Source of the DNA: JAMOAD01 sp023621955
GTDB taxonomy: Bacteria; Acidobacteriota; Aminicenantia; JAMOAD01
Length of the DNA stretch: 7,414 nt
Reading direction: 5' to 3'
NCBI GenBank assembly: GCA_035403085.1
Contig: DAONEM010000058.1
Coordinates: forward strand, 1-7,414
Shown: piece after piece, positions 6,872-7,414 of the stretch
Layout: the number at the start of each line of letters is the position of its first letter
Numbering within the stretch: position 1 is the stretch's first letter
Notes under the pieces: model-generated
Databases searched by the model: none
Seen by the model: only the letters and a program-made list of their open reading frames with translations
Told to the model about the DNA's origin: nothing
Translations under genes and position numbers: made by a program

Positions 6872-6906
6872 ACAACTGGTATACCAGATATTAGACAAAA
6901 TGGCAA
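6871..6906 (-). promoter_or_regulatory. Predicted sigma70-type promoter of the activase-HypD-galactosidase operon
   Basis: On the minus strand, TTGCCA (6906-6901) matches the -35 consensus at 5 of 6 positions. After a 17-base spacer comes TATACC (6883-6878), which matches the -10 consensus at 4 of 6. The predicted transcription start, about 7 bases beyond, falls at about 6871, which is the A of the preferred activase ATG. This implies a leaderless message, in keeping with the lack of any Shine-Dalgarno before the gene. Confidence 0.5.
6876..6887. promoter_or_regulatory. Probable operator of the divergent FadR/FCD-type regulator
   Basis: CTGGTATACCAG is a perfect 12-bp palindrome. Its core, TGGT-AT-ACCA, has the GT-Nx-AC form typical of operators for the FadR subfamily of GntR regulators. 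It sits in the divergent intergenic region next to exactly such a regulator gene and covers the predicted -10 box of the activase operon. Binding there should block polymerase, giving repression relieved by a small carboxylate effector. The site is seen in the sequence; the binding is inferred. Confidence 0.65.
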
Positions 6907-6936
6907 CAGGTCTTCGTGAACTCTATGAAAATCGTG

Positions 6937-6949
6937 TATAATAGATGCC
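6937..6949 (+). promoter_or_regulatory. Predicted promoter (-10 box) of the GntR-family regulator gene
   Basis: A perfect TATAAT is present at 6937-6942 on the + strand. The -35 region is weak (TCGTGA at 6914-6919 with a 17-base spacer). The expected start point at about 6949 lies about three bases before the regulator ATG at 6952, so this message too would be almost leaderless. The box shares the GTATA core of the palindrome at 6876-6887, so weak autoregulation is possible. Confidence 0.45.
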
Positions 6950-6951
6950 CT

Positions 6952-7414
6952 ATGGCGAGAAAAAAGAACGGTTTCGTGGAACTGCGCTCACTGAAGGATC
7001 AAGTCTACCACTACCTGAGGGAGGAGTTCGCTCGGGGCGCGCTGGCGCCGGGGGCGCAGATCGAGATGATCACCCTCAGCGGCAAGCTGGGAATCTCCCG
7101 CACCCCTCTCAGGGACGCCCTGATCCGTCTGGAGGGGGAGGGCTTCGTCACCATCTCTTCCCGCCGGGGGGTCTTCGTGAACTCCCTCACCCTGGAGAAC
7201 GTCAGGGAGATCTACCAGGTCCTCGGGGGCTTGGAGGGGGCCGCGGTCATGACCTCTCAACCCTTCTGGAAGCCCCAGCACACCCGGAAGATGGAAGAGC
7301 TGAACCAGAAGATGGAGGAGGCCCTGGGGAGGGACGATTTCGAGGGCTACCACCACAACAACCTCCTCTTCCACGGCGTCTACCTGACACTGGCGAAGAA
7401 CCCGCTCCTGCTGA
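6952..7414 (+). CDS. GntR-family transcriptional regulator, FadR/FCD subfamily (cut by right edge)
   Basis: An open frame of 154 codons plus one base leaves the window without a stop. Residues about 13-80 form a GntR winged helix: LKDQVYHYLREEF, then the helix-turn-helix ending in the recognition segment SRTPLRDALIRLEGEGFV, and a wing (SSRRGVFV). From about residue 83 the all-helical FCD ligand domain begins (NVREIYQVLGGLEGAAV), with the metal-binding style segment ending FHGVY (His141, Asn137 four residues before) and the following KNPLLL. FCD domains usually bind small carboxylates, which suits control of an amino-acid-derived pathway. The gene diverges from the activase operon and has a probable operator between them, so it is most likely the local regulator. 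I chose the ATG at 6952; an in-frame ATG at 6925 would add nine residues but lies upstream of the TATAAT box and lacks a Shine-Dalgarno. The effector cannot be read from the visible part. Confidence 0.88.
   Translation, partial: MARKKNGFVELRSLKDQVYHYLREEFARGALAPGAQIEMITLSGKLGISRTPLRDALIRLEGEGFVTISSRRGVFVNSLTLENVREIYQVLGGLEGAAVMTSQPFWKPQHTRKMEELNQKMEEALGRDDFEGYHHNNLLFHGVYLTLAKNPLLL

Noticed and set aside
6872..6898. TTG at 6898 as the activase start
   Set aside because: It lacks a Shine-Dalgarno, adds residues not typical of the family, and would require transcription to begin upstream of the best promoter match.

Overview
The window suggests a GC-rich anaerobic bacterium. The evidence for anaerobic metabolism is an oxygen-sensitive glycyl radical enzyme beside its radical SAM activase. 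Codon choice is rich in CTC, GTC, ATC, GGG and AGG. Two proteins carry Sec-type signal peptides. A saccharolytic, amino-acid-using Gram-negative anaerobe (for example Spirochaetota or Synergistota) would fit, but this is a low-confidence guess from style, not a phylogenetic result.

Layout from right to left. A divergent regulator gene of the GntR family (FadR/FCD type) starts at 6952 on the + strand and runs off the right edge. Facing it across about 80 bp is a minus-strand operon: a glycyl radical enzyme activase (6871 to 5921), a HypD-like glycyl radical enzyme (5919 to 3556), a large exported GH2 beta-galactosidase (3505 to 353), and, after 194 bp containing a strong stem-loop, the first 52 codons of another exported protein (158 to beyond the left edge). 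The regulator and the left-edge protein are both cut by the window ends, so an ORF search that requires a stop codon would miss them.

How the genes fit together. The glycyl radical enzyme matches, as far as I can recall that protein, the trans-4-hydroxy-L-proline dehydratase HypD of Clostridioides difficile along its whole length, with every remembered catalytic residue at a constant offset of -3. The activase stops one base before the enzyme's start codon, so the two are almost certainly translationally coupled partners. The exported beta-galactosidase follows 44-50 bp later with its own strong Shine-Dalgarno. The combination suggests uptake and use of galactosylated hydroxyproline material, such as plant arabinogalactan proteins in which galactose is beta-linked to hydroxyproline. 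That link is inference. No pyrroline-5-carboxylate reductase or transporter is visible here.

Regulation. The divergent intergenic region holds a perfect 12-bp palindrome, CTGGTATACCAG, of the GT-N2-AC type bound by FadR-family repressors. It overlaps the predicted -10 box of the operon. Both divergent promoters are placed so that transcripts would start at or within a few bases of the start codon, and neither gene has a Shine-Dalgarno, whereas the downstream operon genes do. Oddities include a Cys-to-Asp change in one ferredoxin-like motif of the activase and an 18-bp tandem repeat in the same gene.
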